Positions 1 to 6,307 of a stretch of DNA of 11,655 nucleotides are shown piece after piece (positions within the stretch are counted from its first letter, which is position 1; every line of letters begins with the position of its first letter). Position numbers and translations under genes: made by a program. The notes beneath the pieces were generated by a model. It was given only the letters and a program-made list of their open reading frames with translations. It did no database searches and was not told the origin of the DNA. Source of the stretch: JBFGRM01 sp041563675 (GTDB lineage: Bacteria; Nitrospirota; Nitrospiria; Nitrospirales; Nitrospiraceae); the NCBI GenBank assembly GCA_041563675.1, contig JBFGRM010000062.1, positions 1-11,655 on the forward strand, written 5' to 3'.

Positions 1-249
1 GAGCTCCGCAAAGCGAACCAGGAGGCGGCGCTCTACGCGATCCCCTTCGGATTCAAGGTGCGGTGCCTCTTCAAGATGGATTTTGCCGAGGCGGAGTATA
101 TTTCGCAGCTGCGATCCGGGGTTAAGGGGCACTGGTCGTATCGGACGGTGGCCTGGGAGATGAAGCGGCAGGTCGCGGCAAGACACCCCTTCCTTGCCGA
201 TCTCATTCAGGCCACGCCGCCGGAGGAGGAAGACAATCTCACAAGATAA
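1..249 (+). CDS. thyX: C-terminal end of a probable FAD-dependent thymidylate synthase (ThyX-like), 5' partial
   Basis: The frame is open from the first base of the window to a TAA at 247-249, giving 82 residues of a protein whose start lies outside. The internal GTG at 58 is not a believable start, because the preceding codons continue the same protein-like sequence. Residues such as GFKVRCLFKMDFAEAEYI, then LRSGVKGHWSYR, then an acidic tail ending in an EEEDNLTR-type end, resemble the C-terminus of the longer ThyX-like proteins, which make dTMP from dUMP using FAD, NADPH and methylene-tetrahydrofolate. The ThyX FAD-binding RHR motif would lie upstream and cannot be checked. The family call rests on remembered similarity of the C-terminal end only, so confidence is moderate. 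The gene is followed by a 90-base gap with an inverted repeat and is probably not part of the transport operon. Confidence 0.55.
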   Translation, partial: ELRKANQEAALYAIPFGFKVRCLFKMDFAEAEYISQLRSGVKGHWSYRTVAWEMKRQVAARHPFLADLIQATPPEEEDNLTR

Positions 250-324
250 CGCTGAACGAGGAACAATGAGCGGGGCGCTGACGACCTTGCTCTGACGGTC
301 ATTGTTCAGCGCTCCTCGTTTCAG
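250..324. repeat. Imperfect inverted repeat between the thyX-like gene and the DUF2231 gene
   Basis: Three pairings are visible. CGCTGAAC (250-257) pairs with GTTCAGCG (304-311). GAACAATG (261-268) pairs with CATTGTTC (300-307). CTGAACGAGG (252-261) pairs with CCTCGTTTCAG (314-324) with one bulged base. The second and third are compatible and make one long stem; the first competes with both. A small internal hairpin AGCG-GGG-CGCT sits at 269-279. No T-run follows, so it is not a textbook intrinsic terminator. It could terminate thyX-like transcription, stabilise a 3' end, or act on the DUF2231 leader. Confidence 0.6.
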
Positions 325-339
325 AGAGGGGGGTGCGAG

Positions 340-846
340 ATGAAGAGTCGTCTGCAAATCGCGGGACATCCGATCCATGCGATGGTTGTCGGCTACCCCA
401 TCGCGCTGTACACGTCCGCGCTGCTGTGCGACGTCCTGTACCTTGCCCTGGGCGACGCGTTCTGGTTTCGGGTCGCCTTCTGGGCCATCGTGTTCGGGGT
501 CGTGACGCACCTCGCGGCGGCGGTGACGGGGCTCCCCGACTTCCTGGTGGTGGCCCGTGGCGGCCCGGACCAGAAGGAGGCCAGGCGTGCGGCGACCTCG
601 CATTTGGTGTTCGGACTGGGCCTCCTCGTCGTCCAGGGGTTGAATCTCGGTGTGAGGAACGCCGGGGTGATCCCGACAACCGGGTCGATCGGCTTGCCCG
701 TCGCCGTCAACGTCATTGCCGTCGCCGTCCTGGGCATCCAGGGATGGTATGGCGGCGAGCTGGTGTATCGTCACCGGGTCGGCGTGCCTGTGCCGGAGAC
801 GGCCGAATCGCAGGGCAAGCATCATAAAGGAAAGAAACACGGGTAA
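340..846 (+). CDS. DUF2231 family four-helix membrane protein
   Basis: This 168-residue protein starts at ATG 340, preceded by a strong purine-rich Shine-Dalgarno (GAGAGGGGGG, ending about 6 bases upstream). It carries the hallmark GHPIH motif at residues 9-13, followed by hydrophobic segments at about 14-36, 43-64, 86-104 and 119-136. The family-typical GGELVYRHRVGV stretch follows the last helix, at 138-149. The C-terminal tail is hydrophilic and rich in His and Lys (HHKGKKHG). DUF2231 proteins are small inner-membrane proteins of unknown biochemical role, sometimes found near redox or cytochrome genes; the paired histidines of the GHPIH motif suggest possible cofactor or metal contact, but this is not shown. 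The stop codon overlaps the start of the TPR gene (TAATG), so the two are translationally coupled. Confidence 0.9.
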   Translation: MKSRLQIAGHPIHAMVVGYPIALYTSALLCDVLYLALGDAFWFRVAFWAIVFGVVTHLAAAVTGLPDFLVVARGGPDQKEARRAATSHLVFGLGLLVVQGLNLGVRNAGVIPTTGSIGLPVAVNVIAVAVLGIQGWYGGELVYRHRVGVPVPETAESQGKHHKGKKHG

Positions 847-1880
847 TGGATCGAGCGGAACTCATCCAGGACGCGCTGATCAAGGCGGACTGGTCCGGGG
901 TCTATCGAGAGGGAAAGGCCTGGGTTGAGTCAGTGGAGGCGGGGCAACCGGCGGACCCGCGTGCCTACTTTGCGCTCAACGTCGCGCACCACATGCGTGG
1001 TGAAATCCCGGAGGCGTGGCAGACCCAGGCCAAGGCACTGCGGGCGCAGGAGGATATCGAGCTGGTGCGCGCCTGGCTGCAGGGCCTGCTCGACCGTCAC
1101 GCGGACAGGGCGCCTGTCCAGCTCGTGATGGGCTTGTTCCTCGCGCAGTCGGGGCAAGCGATGACATCAATCGAACATTACAGGGAAGCCATCACCCTGG
1201 ACCCCACATCGGCGCTCCCGCATTACTTCCTGGCGCTGGTCTACGACGTGGCGGGTCGCAAGGACCAGGCGATCAAAGAGTACCGGGAGACGATCAAGCT
1301 GGATCCATCCCACACCGTCGCGCGGACCAACCTGGGGGTCCGCTATCAGGAACTGGGCCGTCTCGAGATGGCGATTCCGCAGTACCGGGAGGTCTTGCGC
1401 ATGAGGCCGGACGATCCGATCGCCCATGCCAATCTCGCCTGTGCTTTGGCCGAGCAGGGGAAGCTGGAGCCGGCGCTCCTTGAGTACAAGGAGGCGTTAC
1501 GGCTGAGCCCGAACGATGCGGAGCTCCATTTCGCGCTCGGCGGGATCTATGAGACGAAGGGCCGCGCTGAGCTGGCGCTCGGCGAGTACGTTGAAGCCGC
1601 GCGCATCGACCCGCATTTTTCCCCGGCGGAGACCGCGATGGGCTGGATGTTTTTCAATAAGGGCAAACGGGGCGATGCGATGGACGCATTCAATCGGGCG
1701 CTGAAGAGCAATCCGCAGGATGCCCAGGCCCACTATGGCATCGGCCGGGTCTACGCCGAACAAGGGCGGCCGCACCTCGCGATGGAGTACTACAACAAGG
1801 CCGTCAAGCTCGAGGCGGACCCGGAGAGGAAGAGCGCCATCATGAACCAACTGGTCAAGGAAGGAAATCTGGAAGGGTAG
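846..1880 (+). CDS. Tetratricopeptide repeat protein, about seven TPRs
   Basis: The protein is 344 residues long and starts at ATG 846, whose A is the last base of the upstream TAA. No signal peptide or membrane helix is visible, so it is probably cytoplasmic. After a divergent helical N-terminus (about 1-85), 34-residue TPR units run at about 89-120, 123-154, 157-188, 191-222, 225-256, 259-290 and 293-322. They show the consensus W/L-G-Y-A-F-A-P pattern, for example AHANLACALAEQGKLEPAL and AHYGIGRVYAEQGRPHLAM, with most units ending in (L/I)xP. A TPR solenoid is a protein-interaction scaffold; the partner cannot be deduced. Coupling to the DUF2231 gene suggests it works with that membrane protein, which is an inference. 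The first 85 residues may contain one or two decayed repeats. Confidence 0.93.
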   Translation: MDRAELIQDALIKADWSGVYREGKAWVESVEAGQPADPRAYFALNVAHHMRGEIPEAWQTQAKALRAQEDIELVRAWLQGLLDRHADRAPVQLVMGLFLAQSGQAMTSIEHYREAITLDPTSALPHYFLALVYDVAGRKDQAIKEYRETIKLDPSHTVARTNLGVRYQELGRLEMAIPQYREVLRMRPDDPIAHANLACALAEQGKLEPALLEYKEALRLSPNDAELHFALGGIYETKGRAELALGEYVEAARIDPHFSPAETAMGWMFFNKGKRGDAMDAFNRALKSNPQDAQAHYGIGRVYAEQGRPHLAMEYYNKAVKLEADPERKSAIMNQLVKEGNLEG

Positions 1881-1940
1881 CGCTTAGACAGGGCGGGAAA
1901 ACTAAGAACTCAAAACTTCTTCCTTCCTGCTGCCGCCGGA
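1881..1940. other. Short convergent intergenic region with a weak AT-rich hairpin
   Basis: This 60-base stretch separates the 3' end of the plus-strand TPR gene from the 3' end of the minus-strand operon. It is noticeably more AT-rich than its surroundings. AAGAA at 1904-1908 can pair with TTCTT at 1917-1921 around an 8-base loop; on the minus strand this stem is followed by AGTTTTCCC. The stem is short and AT-only, so it is at best a weak terminator for the operon. No strong GC-rich hairpin with a T-run was found on either strand. Confidence 0.25.
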
Positions 1941-2213
1941 CTACAGATCTCGGATGGCCCCTTGGAGTATCGTCATTTGGGTGATGGTCTCGCCGGAGCG
2001 CTTGAGCTCATCCCGGATCTGCTCTTTGAGGTAGACGGAATACCCCACCTTGTCGATGAGCACCTCGAGAAACCGCTCGGGGGGGAGGAGGCTTTGGGCC
2101 TTTAACTCCTCGACGGTCTCATCGCTGACAGGCACGTACGCGTTCCCAATGTGGAAGACCACATTGTAGTAACGGTCCGTGCCCAATCGCTCGAATTTGA
2201 GTCCCTTGGCCAT
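1941..2213 (-). CDS. Small conserved-looking hypothetical protein at the end of the DAB/Mrp operon
   Basis: I do not recognise a family. From ATG 2213 the product has 90 residues, no membrane helix and no signal peptide. It begins MAKGLKFERLGTDRYYNVVF, has a predicted beta-rich first third (residues 5-30), then helices at about 31-40 and 45-75, and ends in TILQGAIRDL. A GGTGAG lies 7 bases before this ATG. The frame also reaches a GTG at 2288 that overlaps the stop of the PII-like gene as GTGA, which would give 115 residues with a low-complexity, Pro/Ser-rich N-terminus. The shorter start is preferred because the extra 25 residues look unlike protein and lie over palindromic DNA. Its position last in the operon, after the PII-like gene, suggests a regulatory or assembly role, but this is inference only. 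Confidence 0.7.
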   Translation of the reverse strand: MAKGLKFERLGTDRYYNVVFHIGNAYVPVSDETVEELKAQSLLPPERFLEVLIDKVGYSVYLKEQIRDELKRSGETITQMTILQGAIRDL

Positions 2214-2244
2214 CTCGACGCTCACCGGGAGCCGAATTGTAGGG

Positions 2245-2286
2245 CATCCGGCGCTGGATGACAAGGGGGCCGGATCCGGCCGGATC
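2245..2286. repeat. Cluster of overlapping palindromes at the end of the PII-like gene
   Basis: Three palindromes are packed into 42 bases. GATCCGGCCGGATC (2273-2286) is a perfect 14-base palindrome, GCCGGATCCGGC (2269-2280) is a perfect 12-base palindrome overlapping it, and CATCCGGCGCTGGATG (2245-2260) is a palindrome with one mismatched pair. They run from the PII-like stop codon into the leader of the next gene. Possible roles are an attenuating or RNA-stabilising hairpin, or a dimeric protein site. No T-run follows on the minus strand, so a simple terminator is unlikely. Confidence 0.55.
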
Positions 2287-2590
2287 ACGGAATATTGAAA
2301 TAATCCCGTCGGATGACCTCGACGTCCGAGATGAACACCACTCCGGAATGGTGCTCCAGTATGGGCTTCATGCCCTCCAGGACGGTCGCCACCTTCTCCT
2401 TGGGCATCACCGTGATCACCATCACCATGCTGTGCATCTCGTTGAACAGGAGATGCCCCTCGTGCATGCCGTGGTGCCCTTTACCGGAGATGTCCGGGAT
2501 GATGGTGTAGCCGGAGACCTTGACGCGGTCGAGGAGTGCCTCGACGTCCTTCAAACACTGCCCGCGGACGATCACCTCCACTTTCTTCAT
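2285..2590 (-). CDS. PII-like signalling protein of the DAB / carbon-uptake type (CPII-like)
   Basis: The 101-residue product starts at ATG 2590 behind a very strong Shine-Dalgarno (GGGGAGGAGAGG). It begins MKKVEVIVRG and has the PII ferredoxin-like order: strand 1 (2-9), helix 1 (11-25), strand 2 (27-33), T-loop (about 36-52), strand 3 (53-62), helix 2 (64-79), then B-loop and strand 4 (81-92). The classical PII features are missing: no T-loop tyrosine, and the B-loop is HHSGVVFISDV rather than TGxxGDGKIF. The T-loop is unusually rich in His and Met. PII-like CPII proteins are known beside DabA (DUF2309) and NuoL-like genes and sense bicarbonate and adenine nucleotides. Location behind nuoM-like in a dabA operon supports the same role, adjusting the transporter to carbon or energy state. 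Ligand choice is not proven, and metal sensing is an alternative. Confidence 0.85.
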   Translation of the reverse strand: MKKVEVIVRGQCLKDVEALLDRVKVSGYTIIPDISGKGHHGMHEGHLLFNEMHSMVMVITVMPKEKVATVLEGMKPILEHHSGVVFISDVEVIRRDYFNIP

Positions 2591-2670
2591 GACCTCTCCT
2601 CCCCTCCGGGCCTGACTGGCCGGAGAGTCGCTCCATTATGACGCAAGCCTCCGAATCAATGCGAGCCGCA
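2591..2670 (-). promoter_or_regulatory. Leader of the PII-like gene: hairpin over the ribosome site and a possible -10 box
   Basis: This 80-base gap is the second largest in the operon. CTCCGGGCC (2604-2612) pairs with GGCCGGAG (2618-2625) around a 5-base loop. On the transcript the 2604-2607 bases are the GGAG at the 5' edge of the Shine-Dalgarno, so folding could partly mask it. Upstream on the minus strand, CATAAT (2640-2635) resembles a sigma-70 -10 box. A TTGATT at 2659-2654 is only 13 bases away, too close for a normal -35. An internal promoter is therefore possible but weakly supported. Confidence 0.3.
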
Positions 2671-4185
2671 TCAAAACAGGTATGACAACGCGAGGGGCTG
2701 CACCTGCCCCATGCCGGCGATCAGCCCGAGGACGCTCTCGTTCATCAACGACAGCATGGGGCTCGGGTAGAGGCCGATCCAGAACACGATGACCGCCAGT
2801 GGCACGACCGTGGCCAGCTCACGGAGGTTGAGGTCCGGCAGCGCCGCGCCCTCCTCTGCGTTGACGGGACCCAAGGCCACGCGCTGCAGCATCCAGAGCA
2901 TGTAGCCCGCGGCGAGGACGATGCCGCCCATGGCCAGGAGCACCATGAGGAAGCTGCGGTACGAGGTGCCTACCAGCACGAGAAACTCGCCGATGAAATT
3001 GCACGTCCCCGGCAGCCCGAACGAGGCCACGGAAAAAATGCAGAAGAGCGTGACGAAGCGCGGCATGAGCTTGTGCAGGCCGCCGTAGTCGGAGATTTCC
3101 CGGCTGTGGGTGCGATCGTACAGCTGGCCGACCGCCAGGAACAGGGCCCCCGTGGTGATCCCGTGGTTGAACATCTGGAGCACCGCCCCCTGGATCCCCT
3201 GATTGTTGAACACGAAGATGCCCAGCGTGACGAATCCCATGTGGGAGATCGACGAGTAGGCGACGAGCTTCTTGATGTCGCTCTGCGCCAGCGCCATGTA
3301 GCCGCCGTAAACGATGGCCAGCACCGAGAGCCAGAGAATGAGGGGCGCGAAGGTCGTGGACGCCTCGGGGAACATCGGGAGGCAGAATCGGAGGAACCCG
3401 TAGCCGCCCATCTTCAGCAGGACCCCGGCCAGGATGACGCTGCCCGCGGTCGGGGCCTCGGAGTGCGCGTCGGGGAGCCACGTGTGGAACGGCAGCATGG
3501 GCATCTTGATCGCGAAGGCCAGAAACATCGCCAGGAAAATCCAGAATTGAGCCTGGGGCGAGTACTCGGTCTGCATTAAGGCCAGCATGTCGAACGTGTA
3601 CCCGCCCTCCAGGTAAAGCCCCAGAATCCCCACGAGGAGCAGCAGGCTGCCGGTCAGGCTGAAGAGGACGAACTTGATCGCGGCGGCGATACGCTGTGGC
3701 CCGCCCCAGAAGGCGATCATGAAATACATGGGGATCATCGTCGTCTCCCACAGCATGAAGAACAGAAACATGTCCAACGCCGTGAAGACGACGATCATGG
3801 CCGTCTCGACAAGGAGAATGAGCATCATGAAGGCCTTGACCTTGGTCTCGATCGCCCTCCATGAGCACAGCACGCAGAGGGGCGTCAGCAGCGTCGTCAG
3901 CAGGAGGAGCGGCATGCTGATCCCGTCCACGCCCACCGCGTACTGGATGTTGAAGGTCGGCATCCATTCCACGCGCTCGACGAACTGCATGCCCGCCGTG
4001 CCGTGATCGAAGCCGAGCCACAAACCAAGGGAAAGGCCGAAGGTTAGGAGGGTGAAGCCGAACGTGACTCGACGGATGGCCTCGACGTGTCGCAGCAGGC
4101 CGACGACGGCGAGACCGATGATGGGACTCGCAATGATCCAACTCACCAGGTGATTGACGAAGACTGCAGTGAGCACGCTTTCCAC
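2671..4185 (-). CDS. nuoM: NuoM-type proton-pumping antiporter-like subunit
   Basis: This is a 504-residue membrane protein with about 14 hydrophobic helices, close to the usual NuoM length. All key channel residues are present, counting from the chosen start: TM5 glutamate E147 in FFMLWETTMIPMYF, TM7 lysine K227 in FAIKMPMLPFHTWLPDAH, TM8 lysine K258 in LLKMGGYGFL, histidine H341 in MFNHGITTGALF, and TM12 glutamate E400 in GLPGTCNFIGEF. The glutamate at TM12 is the NuoM signature, separating it from NuoL, NuoN and MrpD, which have lysine there. GTG 4185 is chosen because AGGGAGG lies 8 bases upstream; an in-frame GTG at 4206, two bases after the nuoL-like stop, would add seven residues but lacks a ribosome site. 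In complex I NuoM moves one proton. Here no quinone- or NADH-module genes are visible, so it probably serves the DabA/Mrp assembly. Confidence 0.93.
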   Translation of the reverse strand: MESVLTAVFVNHLVSWIIASPIIGLAVVGLLRHVEAIRRVTFGFTLLTFGLSLGLWLGFDHGTAGMQFVERVEWMPTFNIQYAVGVDGISMPLLLLTTLLTPLCVLCSWRAIETKVKAFMMLILLVETAMIVVFTALDMFLFFMLWETTMIPMYFMIAFWGGPQRIAAAIKFVLFSLTGSLLLLVGILGLYLEGGYTFDMLALMQTEYSPQAQFWIFLAMFLAFAIKMPMLPFHTWLPDAHSEAPTAGSVILAGVLLKMGGYGFLRFCLPMFPEASTTFAPLILWLSVLAIVYGGYMALAQSDIKKLVAYSSISHMGFVTLGIFVFNNQGIQGAVLQMFNHGITTGALFLAVGQLYDRTHSREISDYGGLHKLMPRFVTLFCIFSVASFGLPGTCNFIGEFLVLVGTSYRSFLMVLLAMGGIVLAAGYMLWMLQRVALGPVNAEEGAALPDLNLRELATVVPLAVIVFWIGLYPSPMLSLMNESVLGLIAGMGQVQPLALSYLF

Positions 4186-4207
4186 GTTGCCGCCCTCCCT
4201 TGTCACC

Positions 4208-6307
4208 TCATAGGATCAGCCAGTAGAACAGCGCGATCCCGACCACCAGCCACAGGATCATCACGAGAAGATGGTGCTGGAGCATGCGCGGCTCGAGCTT
4301 GCGCAGGGCCTGGCCGGCCTGGTCGCTCTGACGCCCGACGCCCCCGAACACCCGGTCGATCCCCTTGATGTCGACGATCTGCCAGAGCCACTGGGCGGTT
4401 CTGATCGAGACCTGCCCGACGCCCGTGACCGCCCGATCGATGCCCTGCGTGTCGACGAAGACCCACAGCCACCGCGCCATCAGCAGCGAGACCTGGGCCA
4501 CGGTGTTATAGACGCGATCGATGATGCCGACGTCCACCACTTGCCAGAGCCAGCCGGCGAAACGCAGCGTCGGACGGACGAAGTAAACCTCGTAGATCTC
4601 GTCGAAGTATCCCTTGTTCCAGAAGAACACGTAGAGCGTCTTGGCATGCTCCGCCCACCGCGCGGACGTGCGGACCGGCCACAGGTGAAGATACAGCGCA
4701 GCGGCCCAGCCGCCGCCGGCGACCGCGAGGGCCGGGATGAGGCTCAAGGGCGTCCACGCCGCGGTTGATGGCGGGTGGGCCGCCGGGGCCGCATGGGCCA
4801 GGGCCGGGGAGAGGAACTCGAAGAATCCGCTCCATGTCAAGATCAGCGCGGCAGCGAGGCCGGCCGTCGCGGGGATGAGCCCGAGAAGCAGGGAGGCGGA
4901 GAACAGGCGCGGGGTCATCTGGTCCGGGCGAAATCCTTCGTGCCACTCCACCGGCACGGGATGTTGGAACAGCTCCACGATCCAGCGGAAGAGATAGAAC
5001 GCGCTCAGAAACACCGTTGCCAGCCCCAGAGCCCAAAAGACCACCCGCGCCTGCACCAGCGGAAGGGCCGTCCAGAGTCGCTCGTAGGGACCCGAGAAAA
5101 TGAGAAGCGGCGGCACGAGGGCGAGGGCCAGGGCGCCCGCGTAGAGCGGCAGGTATCGGGTCGAGAAGACGCCGCCCACGTGCGGCCTCGCCTCATCGTG
5201 GCCGCCGTGGCGCGCGCCTTGAAGGGCGCTCCCGGAGGACAAGAACAAGAAGGCCTTGAGCGCGCCGTGCGTCACCAGGTGAAAAATGGCGGCGATGTAG
5301 GCGCCCACTCCGCAGGCGAGGACCATGAATCCAAGCTGGCTCATCGTCGAATACGCCAGGATGCGCTTGATATCGGTCTGGGTCAGCGCGACCGTAGCGG
5401 CAAAGAGCGCGGTCAGCCCCCCGACCACGGCCACCACCGTCATCGCGAGCGGCGCCAGGAGGTACAGGGGGCTCAGGCGGACGAGGAGGTACACCCCCGC
5501 GTTGACCATCGTCGCGGCGTGGATCAGCGCCGAGACCGGCGTGGGCGCCTCCATGGCGAACGGAAGCCAGACGTGGAGGGGGAGCTGCGAGGACTTGCCG
5601 ACCGCGCCGCTGAACAGCAGGAGCGCCAGGACGGTCAGCAGCGGGACCTCCCATTCCAACCCGACGAAGGCCAGCAGGTTGATGGTGCGATCGGCGAGGT
5701 CGGGCGCCGCCGAGAGGATGGCCGGAATGTGCAGGGTGCCGAACGTGGACCACGTCAGGATCACCCCGAAGCCCAGGCCGACATCGGCGAGGGCGTTTAC
5801 GAGAAATGCCTTGGTCGCGGCCTGGCAGGCGGCGCTGCGCTCCGACCAGTGGGCGATCAACAGATAGGAGCACAGTCCCATCACCTCCCAGCACATATAC
5901 AGCATGAGCAGGTTGGCGCTCATCACCAACAGGATCATCGAGAACGTGAAGAGCGCGATCACTGCGAAGAACCGGGCGTAGCGCGGGTCTCCCTGCATGT
6001 AGCGGCTGGAGAAGAGATGAACGATGCTGCTGACGCCGGTCACCAGCAGCAGCAGGACCGCGCTCAAGGCATCGACATAGAGGCTGAGGTCGACCGCGAG
6101 GCTGCCGGACTCCAAAAGGGTATAGAGGGGGATGAGAAGGCCGCCCGACCGATACACCTCCACGGCGGCCAGGACGGAGAGACCGAAGGATGCGACGACG
6201 GCAGGGATCGCAACCCGATGGCTCCCCTCCTGCAACCATCGCCCACCCAGCGCGATCACCAGGAAGGCGAGAAAGGGGAGGAGGGGTATCAGGACATAGA
6301 TGGACAC
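4208..6307 (-). CDS. nuoL: NuoL-type antiporter-like subunit with an extended lateral helix
   Basis: The product is 699 residues from GTG 6307 (AGAGGA 8 bases upstream; a TTG at 6325 in the same frame lacks a well-spaced site). Usual NuoL is about 610-650. TM5 E141 (CWEVMGLCSYLL), D175, TM7 K238 (GKSSQLPLHVWLP), H263 in PTPVSALIHAATM and K351 (THGALKAFLFL) are all present, so the channel core is NuoL/MrpA type. Three things are odd. The TM12 motif GFFSKD is replaced by IFSGPY, so the usual lysine is P407. WLPDAM reads WLPFAM (F250). After an Ala/Pro-rich loop and the typical WNKGYFDEIYE segment, the lateral-helix region carries three tandem 27-residue repeats (585-665) before the last helix at about 678-699. 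Unlike the short DabB partner of standard DAB systems, it keeps the complex-I-like lateral helix. It probably takes the place of the MrpA N-terminal domain. Confidence 0.92.
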   Translation of the reverse strand: MSIYVLIPLLPFLAFLVIALGGRWLQEGSHRVAIPAVVASFGLSVLAAVEVYRSGGLLIPLYTLLESGSLAVDLSLYVDALSAVLLLLVTGVSSIVHLFSSRYMQGDPRYARFFAVIALFTFSMILLVMSANLLMLYMCWEVMGLCSYLLIAHWSERSAACQAATKAFLVNALADVGLGFGVILTWSTFGTLHIPAILSAAPDLADRTINLLAFVGLEWEVPLLTVLALLLFSGAVGKSSQLPLHVWLPFAMEAPTPVSALIHAATMVNAGVYLLVRLSPLYLLAPLAMTVVAVVGGLTALFAATVALTQTDIKRILAYSTMSQLGFMVLACGVGAYIAAIFHLVTHGALKAFLFLSSGSALQGARHGGHDEARPHVGGVFSTRYLPLYAGALALALVPPLLIFSGPYERLWTALPLVQARVVFWALGLATVFLSAFYLFRWIVELFQHPVPVEWHEGFRPDQMTPRLFSASLLLGLIPATAGLAAALILTWSGFFEFLSPALAHAAPAAHPPSTAAWTPLSLIPALAVAGGGWAAALYLHLWPVRTSARWAEHAKTLYVFFWNKGYFDEIYEVYFVRPTLRFAGWLWQVVDVGIIDRVYNTVAQVSLLMARWLWVFVDTQGIDRAVTGVGQVSIRTAQWLWQIVDIKGIDRVFGGVGRQSDQAGQALRKLEPRMLQHHLLVMILWLVVGIALFYWLIL
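4313..4555 (-). repeat. Three tandem 27-codon repeats encoding the lateral helix of the NuoL-like protein
   Basis: The units are 4475-4555, 4394-4474 and 4313-4393, each 81 bases with no gap between them. The protein consensus is xWLWxxVDxxGIDRxxxGVG followed by QxSxxxA. Invariant positions are the WLW triplet, VD, IDR and a serine seven residues after the IDR-proximal core. Canonical NuoL proteins have a single copy of the WxVVDxxxIDGxVN-type segment here. DNA identity between units is clearly lower than protein pattern identity, so the duplication is not recent. Confidence 0.9.

Noticed and set aside
2819..4141. A 440-codon frame shadowing the NuoM-type gene
   Set aside because: Shifted frame of nuoM with His/Arg/Pro-rich content; the in-frame protein has every NuoM channel residue.
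4208..6307. Possible frameshift in the NuoL-like gene explaining the lost TM12 lysine
   Set aside because: Helix pattern and family-like sequence continue in one frame before and after the site, so substitution is simpler than a compensated frameshift.
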